Assembly: GCA_965199765.1 (NCBI GenBank)
Contig: CBDATC010000001.1
Location: 310,001-374,000, forward strand
DNA: 64,000 bases
Direction of reading: 5' to 3'
From: JAPOXR01 sp965199765
GTDB lineage: Bacteria > Pseudomonadota > Alphaproteobacteria > Rhodobacterales > Rhodobacteraceae
Part shown: piece after piece, positions 54,067 through 62,402 of the stretch
How positions within the stretch are numbered: position 1 is the stretch's first letter
Layout: each line of letters opens with the position of its first letter
The notes under the pieces: model-generated
What the model was told of the DNA's origin: nothing
Database searches by the model: none
What the model saw: only the letters and a program-made list of their open reading frames with translations
Position numbers and translations under genes: made by a program

Positions 54067-57000
54067 TTACCAATGCGCGGTGATATCAAGCCCGATTCCG
54101 CGCTCCCATTCTTCCTTGCCTTTCCGCTTGAAAGTCGTTTCGAGGCTGAAGGAGATGTCAGGCGCGTTTTCCGATGCCGGATGCATGCTCCAGCCGACGC
54201 TGTACTCCCGCGATTCGCCGGAGTGACTGTATTCCAAAGCGGGTCCTGCGGTGAAGCGGTTGCCAAGCGCTGGAAAGCCGTAGGCGGCTCCGGCGATCCA
54301 TCGATCCTCCGGATCGCTGACGGGCGGTCCGGCGATTGCTTGCGGAGCGAACAAATCATCATATCCTCCGCTTAAAGCCCATCCGTCCGATTCATGACGC
54401 AGACCGAGCCAAAGCCCGCGGCCGCTCGCCGGATCCGAATCATAGCTGACTGATGCGGCAATTCCGCTGTCCCGGCGCTTATCGGTCCCGCGGAAGCGAT
54501 AGGAGCGGCCAGCCAAATCAAAGGAAAGGCCGAGCTCGGGGACCGTCCAGGCAACGCCCATGCCAAACTCAACCGCGGAGCCGGAGCCGGTGTCGCCGCT
54601 GTCCCGCCGCGTCCATATTTCCATTCTCGGCGTGATCGAGCCGCCGCCTTCCAGCGGCGCAGTCCAGCTTGCCGTCAAACCCGCCCTCGCCCGTGAAGTT
54701 TGCGATTCGGTTTCCTCCAATCCCGGATGAAGACCAGCCGCTGCGAGCCGCGCAGAGCCAGTCTGCGACCACAGCGCGTCGGAAACCGATGTGAGCGCGA
54801 ATCCATCATCTTTCTCCGGTGTCAGCAGCTCGGCCCGGAGACCGGCGGCCGCCATCTTCCAGTCAATATCGGCTTCAATGACAGGTCCGTCCTCAAGGGA
54901 AAGCATCATCGTCCCTTCCCCGAAACCCGTCGCGGCCCAGATTTTTAGCCGCTCAGAGGGCTGTAAGGAAACATAGGGGAGAGCCGCGTCGAGCGCGGTC
55001 TCCACATTGCCCGATCCGATGCCCGGTTCCCGGAACCCGCCTTCGCCCTCGCTGCGCGCGACAGCGACTCCGGTGATCCACCGGTCCCATGCATAATCGA
55101 TTCCGAACATCGCCGTCGTCACCGCGCCGTCGAAGCCGGACGCCCGCTCGCTTCCCCCGAAGCCCGACCGTGCGCCCTGACCCCAGAATGTGACGTTTCC
55201 GTTTCCGTCCATCTCCGCGGTCAGAATAAAGCGGGAGGAAGAAAGAGCCTCGCCGGCCGTCATTCCGGTTCCGCCGATCATCAAACCGCCGTCGCGGCCG
55301 TCAGGGTCAGCAAAAACCGAATCCGGAATTATAGAAGCCGCGCTCTCAATCCGTTCGGGCGGCCCGCCGACGGTCTGGCCAGCCAGAGTCCCTTCAAAGC
55401 CCGGTCTCTGCGGCATCGCCATGCGCCAGGCGATCCCATCGAATGCCTGTCGTGCGAAGGTGCCTCCGAAGCGCGCAAGCCATGCCGCCGGCATGGCCGG
55501 ACTGTCGTCGTCTTCGACCGTCACCTTCAGGTTCCTGCCGACCGGGTTGTAGTTCCCGCCCGAAGCCGTGTGCGTCAGCGTCGCAGTGTCATCGACCGCG
55601 TCATCGTCCTGTGCCGCCTTGACCGTGACCATCTGGGGCGTGTCCCAGTTGCCGGTCGTGAAGGCGAGCGTGTTCTGATCGCCGACGGTGTTTGCGTCGG
55701 TGTCGACCATTAGGTCTGTGCCCTTGCTTCCTCCAACAGTCACCATAACCGAAGCCGTCGGCTGCGTATCCAGCTTCACCGTGTAGCTGCCGCTGCCGCC
55801 CTCGGCGATGTTCAAGGAGCTCTTGGAAATCATGAGACCCGCCGTGTTGCCTTCGGTAACCGTGACCGCGACTTCAGGTCCGGTTACCGAAGCGTAATCT
55901 CCGCCCGAAGCCGTGTGCCTTAGGGTCGCCTTGTCCGTCACCGCGTCGGCGTCCTCGGTCGCGCTCACCGTAACCGTCTGGGGCGTGTTCCAATTCTCCG
56001 TTGTGAATGTCAGACTGCTGGGGCTGACCGTCAGATCGGTCTCCGACGCTCCGCTGATAGCCACCATAACCGAAGCCGTCGGCTGCGTATCCAGCTTCAC
56101 CGTGTAGGTGTCGCTGCCGCCCTCGCCGATGGTCAGAGCGCTCTCGGAAACCGTAATCCCCGCCGTGTCGTCATCGGTAACCGTGACCACGACACTGGCT
56201 ACGCTCACTGAATCGTAGCCGCCGCCCGAAGCCGTGTGCCTCAGCGTCGCCGTGTCCGGTTCCGCGTCGGCGTCCTGTGCCGCCCTCACCGTAACCGACT
56301 GCTCCGTGTCCCAGTTGGTGGTCGTGAATGTCAGACTATTGGGGCTGACCGTGATCTCGCCCGACTCGCCAGCGATGGTCACCGTAACCGAAGCCGTCGG
56401 CTCCGAGTTCAGCTTCACCGTGTAGGTGCCAATGCCGTCCTCGTCGATGGGCAAGGCTGCCGTGGAAACAATTAGGCCCACAGTGCCACTTTCCAAAACC
56501 GTGACCGTAACGCTCTCTCCGCTCACCGATTCGTAATCTCCGCCCGAAGCCTTGTGCGTCAGCATAGCCGTGTCTTCAACCGTGTCTTTGTCCTCAGCTG
56601 CCTTCACCCTCACCGTCCGCGCCGTGTCCCAGTTGCCGGTCGTGAAGGTGAGCGTGTTCTGATCGCCGGCGGTGTCTGCGTCGGTGTCGACCTTGATATC
56701 ATCCGTCTGACCGCCGATGGTCACCGTAACCGAAGCCGTCGGCTCTGAATTCAGATTCACCGTGTAGCTGCCGATTCCGTTTTCGGCGACGGTCAGTTTT
56801 GGTGTGGAAACCGTAATCCCCACAGCGTCGCCTTCGGTGACCGTGACCGCGACTTCAGGTCCGGTTACCGAATCGTAATCTCCGCCCGAAGCCGCGTGCG
56901 TCAGGGTCGCCGTGTCCTGGACCGCGTCTTCGTCCTCGGCCGCGCTCACCGTCACCGTCTGGGGCGTGTTCCAATTGTCGGTGGTGAAGGCGAGCATGTT

Positions 57001-60000
57001 CTGATCGCCGTCGGTGGTTGCATCGGTGTCGACCGTGATATCTCCCGACTCTCCGGCGATGGTCACCGTCACAGCATCAGTTGGTTTCGAGGTCAGCGCC
57101 ACCGTATAAGTATCGCTGCCGCCTTCGGCGAAGCCGAGCTTCGTTTCGGAAACCGTAATGCCCCGCGGGTCGTCATCGGTGACCGTGACCGCGACTTCAG
57201 GTCCGGTTACCGAATCGTAATCTCCGCCCGAAGCCGCGTGCGTCAGGGTCGCCGTGTCCTGGACCGCGTCTTCGTCCTCGGCCGCCTTCACCGTCACCGT
57301 CTGGGGCGTGTTCCAATTGTCGGTGGTGAAGGCGAGCATGTTCTGATCGCCGTTGGTGGTTGCATCGGTGTCGACCGTGATATCTCCCGACTCTCCGGCG
57401 ATGGTCACCGTCACAGCATCAGTTGGTTTCGAGGTCAGCGCCACCGTATAAGTATCGCTGCCGCCTTCGGCGAAGCCGAGCTTCGTTTCGGAAACCGTAA
57501 TGCCCCGCGGGTCGTCATCGGTGACCGTGACCGCGACTTCAGGTCCGGTTACCGAATCGTAATCTCCGCCCGAAGCCGCGTGCGTCAGGGTCGCCGTGTC
57601 CTGGACCGCGTCTTCGTCCTCGGCCGCGCTCACCGTCACCGTCTGGGCCGTGTTCCAATTGTCGGTGGTGAAGGCGAGCATGTTCTGATCGCCGTCGGTG
57701 GTTGCATCGGTGTCGACCGTGATATCTCCCGACTCTCCGGCGATGGTCACCGTCACAGCATCAGTTGGTTTCGAGGTCAGCGCCACCGTATAAGTATCGC
57801 TGCCGCCTTCGGCGAAGCCGAGCTTCGTTTCGGAAACCGTAATGCCCCGCGGGTCGTCATCGGTGACCGTGACCGCGACTTCAGGTCCGGTTACCGAATC
57901 GTAATCTCCGCCCGAAGCCGCGTGCGTCAGGGTCGCCGTGTCCTGGACCGCGTCTTCGTCCTCGGCCGCGCTCACCGTCACCGTCTGGGCCGTGTTCCAA
58001 TTGTCGGTGGTGAAGGCGAGCATGTTCTGATCGCCGTCGGTGGTTGCATCGGTGTCGACCGTGATATCTCCCGACTCTCCGGCGATGGTCACCGTCACAG
58101 CATCAGTTGGTTTCGAGGTCAGCGCCACCGTATAAGTATCGCTGCCGCCTTCGGCGAAGCCGAGCTTCGTTTCGGAAACCGTAATGCCCCGCGGGTCGTC
58201 ATCGGTGACCGTGACCGCGACTTCAGGTCCGGTTACCGAATCGTAATCTCCGCCCGAAGCCGCGTGCGTCAGGGTCGCCGTGTCCTGGACCGCGTCTTCG
58301 TCCTCGGCCGCCTTCACCGTCACCGTCTGGGGCGTGTTCCAATTGTCGGTGGTGAAGGCGAGCATGTTCTGATCGCCGTTGGTGGTTGCATCGGTGTCGA
58401 CCGTGATATCTCCCGACTCTCCGGCGATGGTCACCGTCACAGCATCAGTTGGTTTCGAGGTCAGCGCCACCGTATAAGTATCGCTGCCGCCTTCGGCGAA
58501 GCCGAGCTTCGTTTCGGAAACCGTAATGCCCCGCGGGTCGTCATCGGTGACCGTGACCGCGACTTCAGGTCCGGTTACCGAATCGTAATCTCCGCCCGAA
58601 GCCGCGTGCGTCAGGGTCGCCGTGTCCTGGACCGCGTCTTCGTCCTCGGCCGCGCTCACCGTCACCGTCTGGGCCGTGTTCCAATTGTCGGTGGTGAAGG
58701 CGAGCATGTTCTGATCGCCGTTGGTGGTTGCATCGGTGTCGACCGTGATATCTCCCGACTCTCCGGCGATGGTCACCGTCACAGCATCAGTTGGTTTCGA
58801 GGTCAGCGCCACCGTATAAGTATCGCTGCCGCCTTCGGCGAAGCCGAGCTCCGTTTCGGAAACCTTGATCCCCGCCGGGTCGTCATCGGTGACCGTCACT
58901 TGCAGGTTTTTGCTCACTGAACCGTAGCCGCCGCCCGAAGCCGTGTGCGTCAGCGTTACTTTGTCGTCAACCGCATCGTCGTCCGCAGCCGCCCTCACCG
59001 TCACCGTCTGCGCCGTGTCCCAGTTGCCGGTCGTGAAGGTGAGCATGTTCTGATTGCCGGTTTCCGCGCTGGTGTCGACGGTGATATCTCCCAACGTTCC
59101 GCCGACGGTCACCGTCACTTCGCCCGCCGGCTGGGTATTCAGCTTCACCGTGTAGGTGCGGCTTTTTCCCTCGTCGACGGTCAGGGTGGGGGGTGAAATA
59201 TCAAGACTCGGAATGCCCTCCACAGTGATGATCACCTCATCAGTGTGGCTCGTCCCCGCCTTGTCAGTCACCGTCAGAACAAAAGTGAGAACTGCGCCGC
59301 GCGCATCATTCGGGGCAGTGAATGCCGCATTTCGACGATCAGAATTGCTCAGAGTGACGCTCGGTCCCCCGTCTCCGGCCTTCCGCGCCCAAGAGTAAAT
59401 CAAGTGATCGTCGGCATCCGGGTCGAAACTGTTCCGGCTGACCAGTCCCACCATTGTGTTCCTGTAAGCAATTTCGTCGGGTCCCGCATCCGCCGTCGGC
59501 CTGTCGTTGGCGCCGGTGATAGTCACTGTCACTGTCGCTCTGGTGCCGTCGTCCGCTCTGATCACGAACTCTTCCGTCACAATCATACCGACTGCCAAAG
59601 CGTTGGTGTCCCTGTCGGAGTTGTCGAGCGAGTACGTCCAAACACCGGCAGCGGTGATGCTGAAAGTCCCATAAACACCAGCTGTGCCGGTCTGCGCCTG
59701 CACATTGTTCTTTCCGTCGTCGTCGTTAACGGTCACCGTGCCTGTGGCGGTGGCCGCGGCGGCGTCCTCGGTCACAGCTCCAGTAAGCGTGCCGCTGAAA
59801 CCCGCCGCCTTCGATACCGACGGGAAACTGAATCGACCGACAGTACCGAGGCGGATCGACAAGTCCTGCCTAGTCCGATAAACTATCACTTCCGTATTCA
59901 CCGAATTCGTGTTCACCGTGGTCGGGGTGCCGGAGATCACGCCGGTTTCGCGGTTCAAAGTAAGCCCAGGAGGCAAAGTTGAACTGGCGGTTTGCCAAAA

Positions 60001-60837
60001 TGTAGTTTCCCCTTGTATTTGTTTGAAGTTGACCAACGTCGGTTCCATCGGAATGATCGGCTGGCCGACATGCAGCGACTGCGGCGGCGTATAAAGCAGT
60101 CTTTTGCCTGCTGGCAGCGAAACTACCAGTTCCGGGGATGACGGTCCGTAACCGTTGCTGTCTTTAGCCCGAACCCGGAAACGATAGATCTGCTGTCTAG
60201 TCAGACCGGACACCAACGCCCTCGTGTCCGCGTTGGTGGCGACCCAGTTCCCGCCATCCTGCTGATACTCATATCCGGTCGCTCCGCTGACCGCGTCCCA
60301 GCGTATTCTCACTGTCGTGTCTGTCGCACCGTCCACACGAAAACCCGCAGGCGCAGAGGTCGGTCCCCTTACAGTCGCGGTCACTGTCGAGGCCGGCCCG
60401 GGACCCTGCGCGTTCACCGCGCGAATTCCAAAGGTATAGGCACCCGGAAGCAGATCAAATATCCGGACACTCGAATAGCTGTCGTCGCTGTTCGCGACCT
60501 TCGTCCAACTCCCCGAGCCTACCCGATACTCATAATACGCGTCGGCGCCCTGCCGCGTCGGGATCCAAATAATCGATATCGCATTGGATGTCGGGCCATT
60601 TGTTCTTAGACCCGTCGGCGCAGAAGGCAGCCCATCGGACTGCGCGGCGGCGAATACCGACAGAAGACAGGCGAACACAAACGCTGCAAGCGCCGTCAGC
60701 GCTCGTGCCGTACGGTTGCCCTCGCACAGGCTACCGCAAAAACATTGCGCCAAAATGATCGCAGCGCGACTGTAACGTCCAAAACAGTCTTGGACACAAC
60801 CCAAGACCCCGGACACGCGCCGTAAGCTTCTTGCCAC
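54067..60837 (-). CDS. Giant secreted repeat protein with C-terminal outer-membrane beta-barrel
   Basis: This 2256-residue surface protein is probably an adhesin of autotransporter type. The order is: a long basic leader and signal segment (residues 1-66, hydrophobic core 46-62, cut near FAAA-QSD); two fibronectin type III domains (about 70-157 and 159-242); an Ig-like putative-binding region (248-325, LPPGLTLNRETGVISGTP); a VCBS-type repeat (345-445); a PKD-like domain (447-540); eleven Calx-beta/cadherin-like repeats of 106-115 residues (541 to about 1780); and a beta-barrel domain (about 1783-2256) ending in DITAHW, an aromatic outer-membrane signal. Repeats 2-7 are nearly identical. The start is a GTG with GGAGG four bases upstream. 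The gene is visibly richer in G and C than its surroundings and lies between two copies of the valS upstream region, which suggests acquisition. Repeat family names are by pattern, not by search. Confidence 0.9.
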   Translation of the reverse strand: MARSLRRVSGVLGCVQDCFGRYSRAAIILAQCFCGSLCEGNRTARALTALAAFVFACLLSVFAAAQSDGLPSAPTGLRTNGPTSNAISIIWIPTRQGADAYYEYRVGSGSWTKVANSDDSYSSVRIFDLLPGAYTFGIRAVNAQGPGPASTVTATVRGPTSAPAGFRVDGATDTTVRIRWDAVSGATGYEYQQDGGNWVATNADTRALVSGLTRQQIYRFRVRAKDSNGYGPSSPELVVSLPAGKRLLYTPPQSLHVGQPIIPMEPTLVNFKQIQGETTFWQTASSTLPPGLTLNRETGVISGTPTTVNTNSVNTEVIVYRTRQDLSIRLGTVGRFSFPSVSKAAGFSGTLTGAVTEDAAAATATGTVTVNDDDGKNNVQAQTGTAGVYGTFSITAAGVWTYSLDNSDRDTNALAVGMIVTEEFVIRADDGTRATVTVTITGANDRPTADAGPDEIAYRNTMVGLVSRNSFDPDADDHLIYSWARKAGDGGPSVTLSNSDRRNAAFTAPNDARGAVLTFVLTVTDKAGTSHTDEVIITVEGIPSLDISPPTLTVDEGKSRTYTVKLNTQPAGEVTVTVGGTLGDITVDTSAETGNQNMLTFTTGNWDTAQTVTVRAAADDDAVDDKVTLTHTASGGGYGSVSKNLQVTVTDDDPAGIKVSETELGFAEGGSDTYTVALTSKPTDAVTVTIAGESGDITVDTDATTNGDQNMLAFTTDNWNTAQTVTVSAAEDEDAVQDTATLTHAASGGDYDSVTGPEVAVTVTDDDPRGITVSETKLGFAEGGSDTYTVALTSKPTDAVTVTIAGESGDITVDTDATTNGDQNMLAFTTDNWNTPQTVTVKAAEDEDAVQDTATLTHAASGGDYDSVTGPEVAVTVTDDDPRGITVSETKLGFAEGGSDTYTVALTSKPTDAVTVTIAGESGDITVDTDATTDGDQNMLAFTTDNWNTAQTVTVSAAEDEDAVQDTATLTHAASGGDYDSVTGPEVAVTVTDDDPRGITVSETKLGFAEGGSDTYTVALTSKPTDAVTVTIAGESGDITVDTDATTDGDQNMLAFTTDNWNTAQTVTVSAAEDEDAVQDTATLTHAASGGDYDSVTGPEVAVTVTDDDPRGITVSETKLGFAEGGSDTYTVALTSKPTDAVTVTIAGESGDITVDTDATTNGDQNMLAFTTDNWNTPQTVTVKAAEDEDAVQDTATLTHAASGGDYDSVTGPEVAVTVTDDDPRGITVSETKLGFAEGGSDTYTVALTSKPTDAVTVTIAGESGDITVDTDATTDGDQNMLAFTTDNWNTPQTVTVSAAEDEDAVQDTATLTHAASGGDYDSVTGPEVAVTVTEGDAVGITVSTPKLTVAENGIGSYTVNLNSEPTASVTVTIGGQTDDIKVDTDADTAGDQNTLTFTTGNWDTARTVRVKAAEDKDTVEDTAMLTHKASGGDYESVSGESVTVTVLESGTVGLIVSTAALPIDEDGIGTYTVKLNSEPTASVTVTIAGESGEITVSPNSLTFTTTNWDTEQSVTVRAAQDADAEPDTATLRHTASGGGYDSVSVASVVVTVTDDDTAGITVSESALTIGEGGSDTYTVKLDTQPTASVMVAISGASETDLTVSPSSLTFTTENWNTPQTVTVSATEDADAVTDKATLRHTASGGDYASVTGPEVAVTVTEGNTAGLMISKSSLNIAEGGSGSYTVKLDTQPTASVMVTVGGSKGTDLMVDTDANTVGDQNTLAFTTGNWDTPQMVTVKAAQDDDAVDDTATLTHTASGGNYNPVGRNLKVTVEDDDSPAMPAAWLARFGGTFARQAFDGIAWRMAMPQRPGFEGTLAGQTVGGPPERIESAASIIPDSVFADPDGRDGGLMIGGTGMTAGEALSSSRFILTAEMDGNGNVTFWGQGARSGFGGSERASGFDGAVTTAMFGIDYAWDRWITGVAVARSEGEGGFREPGIGSGNVETALDAALPYVSLQPSERLKIWAATGFGEGTMMLSLEDGPVIEADIDWKMAAAGLRAELLTPEKDDGFALTSVSDALWSQTGSARLAAAGLHPGLEETESQTSRARAGLTASWTAPLEGGGSITPRMEIWTRRDSGDTGSGSAVEFGMGVAWTVPELGLSFDLAGRSYRFRGTDKRRDSGIAASVSYDSDPASGRGLWLGLRHESDGWALSGGYDDLFAPQAIAGPPVSDPEDRWIAGAAYGFPALGNRFTAGPALEYSHSGESREYSVGWSMHPASENAPDISFSLETTFKRKGKEEWERGIGLDITAHW
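56821..58872 (-). repeat. Six tandem 342-bp coding repeats, nearly identical
   Basis: Six copies of a 114-codon unit (residues 656-1339 of the giant protein), 2052 bp in total. Landmarks such as TCTCCGCCCG recur at 56879, 57221, 57563, 57905, 58247 and 58589, exactly 342 bp apart. Copies differ at only a few sites: TNGD or TDGD, and NTAQ...VSAA, NTPQ...VKAA or NTPQ...VSAA. The variant combinations are shuffled between copies, as expected from recombination within the array. Because 342 is a multiple of three, gain or loss of a copy keeps the frame. Confidence 0.95.
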
Positions 60838-61984
60838 CTTTCCTCCATTTCCCTAACCGATCTTTGCCGGTTTTGGAATTTGGCATATGAAATTTATTTC
60901 AGTTTTCGGTCAAGCGCCTTAGATAATCCCTTTCTGTTGCGACAATTCTGCAACAAAGGATTGTCGGTTTTATGTCGTTTGATACTGTCGCATATTTAGA
61001 ATTATATACAAATTTAATTAAAATAAAAATGGAAAATAATGCGGGTACAATGCGATTTTTCAATTTAAGCAAGATGGTGGTCAAGCATTCTCGCAGCTTG
61101 TTCCAGACTTGCTTGCCGGGACAATCTGAACCAGCGAGCGGGCTTAGCCTTTGGTTTCAATTGTCCGATTTGTCGAAGCGTGCGGTGTCATTTCAATAGA
61201 AAATTACTGACTTAAATCAGCACAATTTATGATGAACCAAGAAATTTGTGCCTGTCTTTAGACCAGTGAATGAATGAGAGACCGCACTAAAATTAAGGCG
61301 CACATCGTATCCCCGTCGCGTTGAAATAGAGTTGAACAGACTGCCACACCGATAACTTCACGGTCGCTTGTCCAAAAAGACACTCCACAACCAGAACCCT
61401 TCTATCATCGCCTGATTTCGACCAGCTCGACCTGAATCACTGATTCGAATTTTCAATTTTCTGGAATTATTTGTGGAGATCTCGAAATACCTACGGATTT
61501 TATCGATTTTCAACGGAAATCGGCGTTCTTGCGGCCTAAAACCGGCGCTTCTCAGGTTAATTGGTGTCTCTTATGCGGAAATTGGACGGCTTCATCTTTC
61601 GGCTTTGCATTTTATGAGGAATATGTAGCGGCTCATGTTGAACACGAATTGGTTTATCGTGTTGGTGTGCCTCCCATCATCGGAACCCAACTGTACGGAC
61701 GCTTAGCCTGTCAGAGCGCCTTTGGTGCGAAAACATATGCTCGACTCGGATTTTGACTTTGGACTTCCACTGGTTTGCTCTGTTGGTCCACTCGCGCAAC
61801 GCCCAGTTCTTGGGCAACGAGAAAGTGCCTGCAAACAAAAGAGCTGATTGGACTGCTGAATGCCCCGAATGCAACAGAAAAACCCTACTGGCATTGGCAG
61901 TTTCTCTTTGCGGCGGTCAGTCGATCAGCCTGACTTTGAACAAGAAATATCCGGCGGATGAGTAAGATCTGCCTTGTAAAGGCG
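60838..61984. other. Long AT-rich region upstream of the giant gene
   Basis: No gene is supported over these 1147 bases. The sequence drops to very AT-rich composition around 60880-61060, in contrast to the GC-rich gene it precedes, and should hold its promoter. Short plus-strand frames at 61529-61756 and 61753-61965 match nothing I know and lack ribosome sites. Confidence 0.45.
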
Positions 61985-62125
61985 TTCGGTTAAGTTGGGA
62001 AGTGGTTTCAGGAACAACTTCTGCATTCCGCCCAGCATTCGCTGCGGCTGTAATTGCATCGCATTCAAAACGCAGCTAGGCTTGTCTTTACTTCTTTTGG
62101 CGCTATATTTTGAGACTATCGCATT
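61985..62125 (-). pseudogene. Decayed 5' fragment of valS
   Basis: The minus strand from about 62125 down matches the start of valS at the DNA level: TCAAAATATA, GCCAAA, TAGCTGCG and AGCGAATGC occur in the same order and nearly the same spacing as codons 3-36 of the intact gene, and CCCAA..T.ACCG follows where valS has its NVTG codons. Stops and frame changes interrupt it, so it is non-functional. It marks the right junction of the segment with the giant gene. Confidence 0.72.
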
Positions 62126-62402
62126 GCCCTTCCTGCAGCCCGTTGTGAAAAAAAGGGCAAACCAATTATCGGCTGTATCGGAACAATTTAAACCTTAATG
62201 CAGCGTGAAGTGACTGATCGGTTCATGGCTTCATGCTTTATCCAATGGCAGGGACAATTTCGATTGCGCCACTGAGAGTACAGGATTGTAAAATATGACA
62301 CCCCATCAATTCGGCAAAGCTCAACCCGTTACCCGCATCGAAGATGTGCGACTGCTGAAGGGACACGGAAATTTCATCGATGATCATCCACCCGACGGCG
62401 CA
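61985..62402 (+). repeat. Right copy of the diverged direct repeat
   Basis: This is the counterpart of 53690-54050 in the same orientation: a decayed 5' end of valS, the shared intergenic sequence with CGGCTGTATCGGAA, and the 5' end of the intact molybdenum hydroxylase gene. It ends, as a match, near the GGCGC of the hydroxylase codons around 62398-62402. Confidence 0.8.

Noticed and set aside
56821..58872. Regular repeats that might suggest a CRISPR array
   Set aside because: Units are 342 bp, contiguous without spacers, and coding for protein domains.
56896..58920. A 674-codon open frame on the plus strand within the giant gene
   Set aside because: It is the antisense of the tandem repeats. 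Because the unit is 342 bp (a multiple of three) and lacks stops on this frame, the shadow frame stays open through all copies. No ribosome site, signal or known similarity.
61529..61965. Two plus-strand frames upstream of the giant gene
   Set aside because: No ribosome sites, no family similarity; the region looks non-coding.
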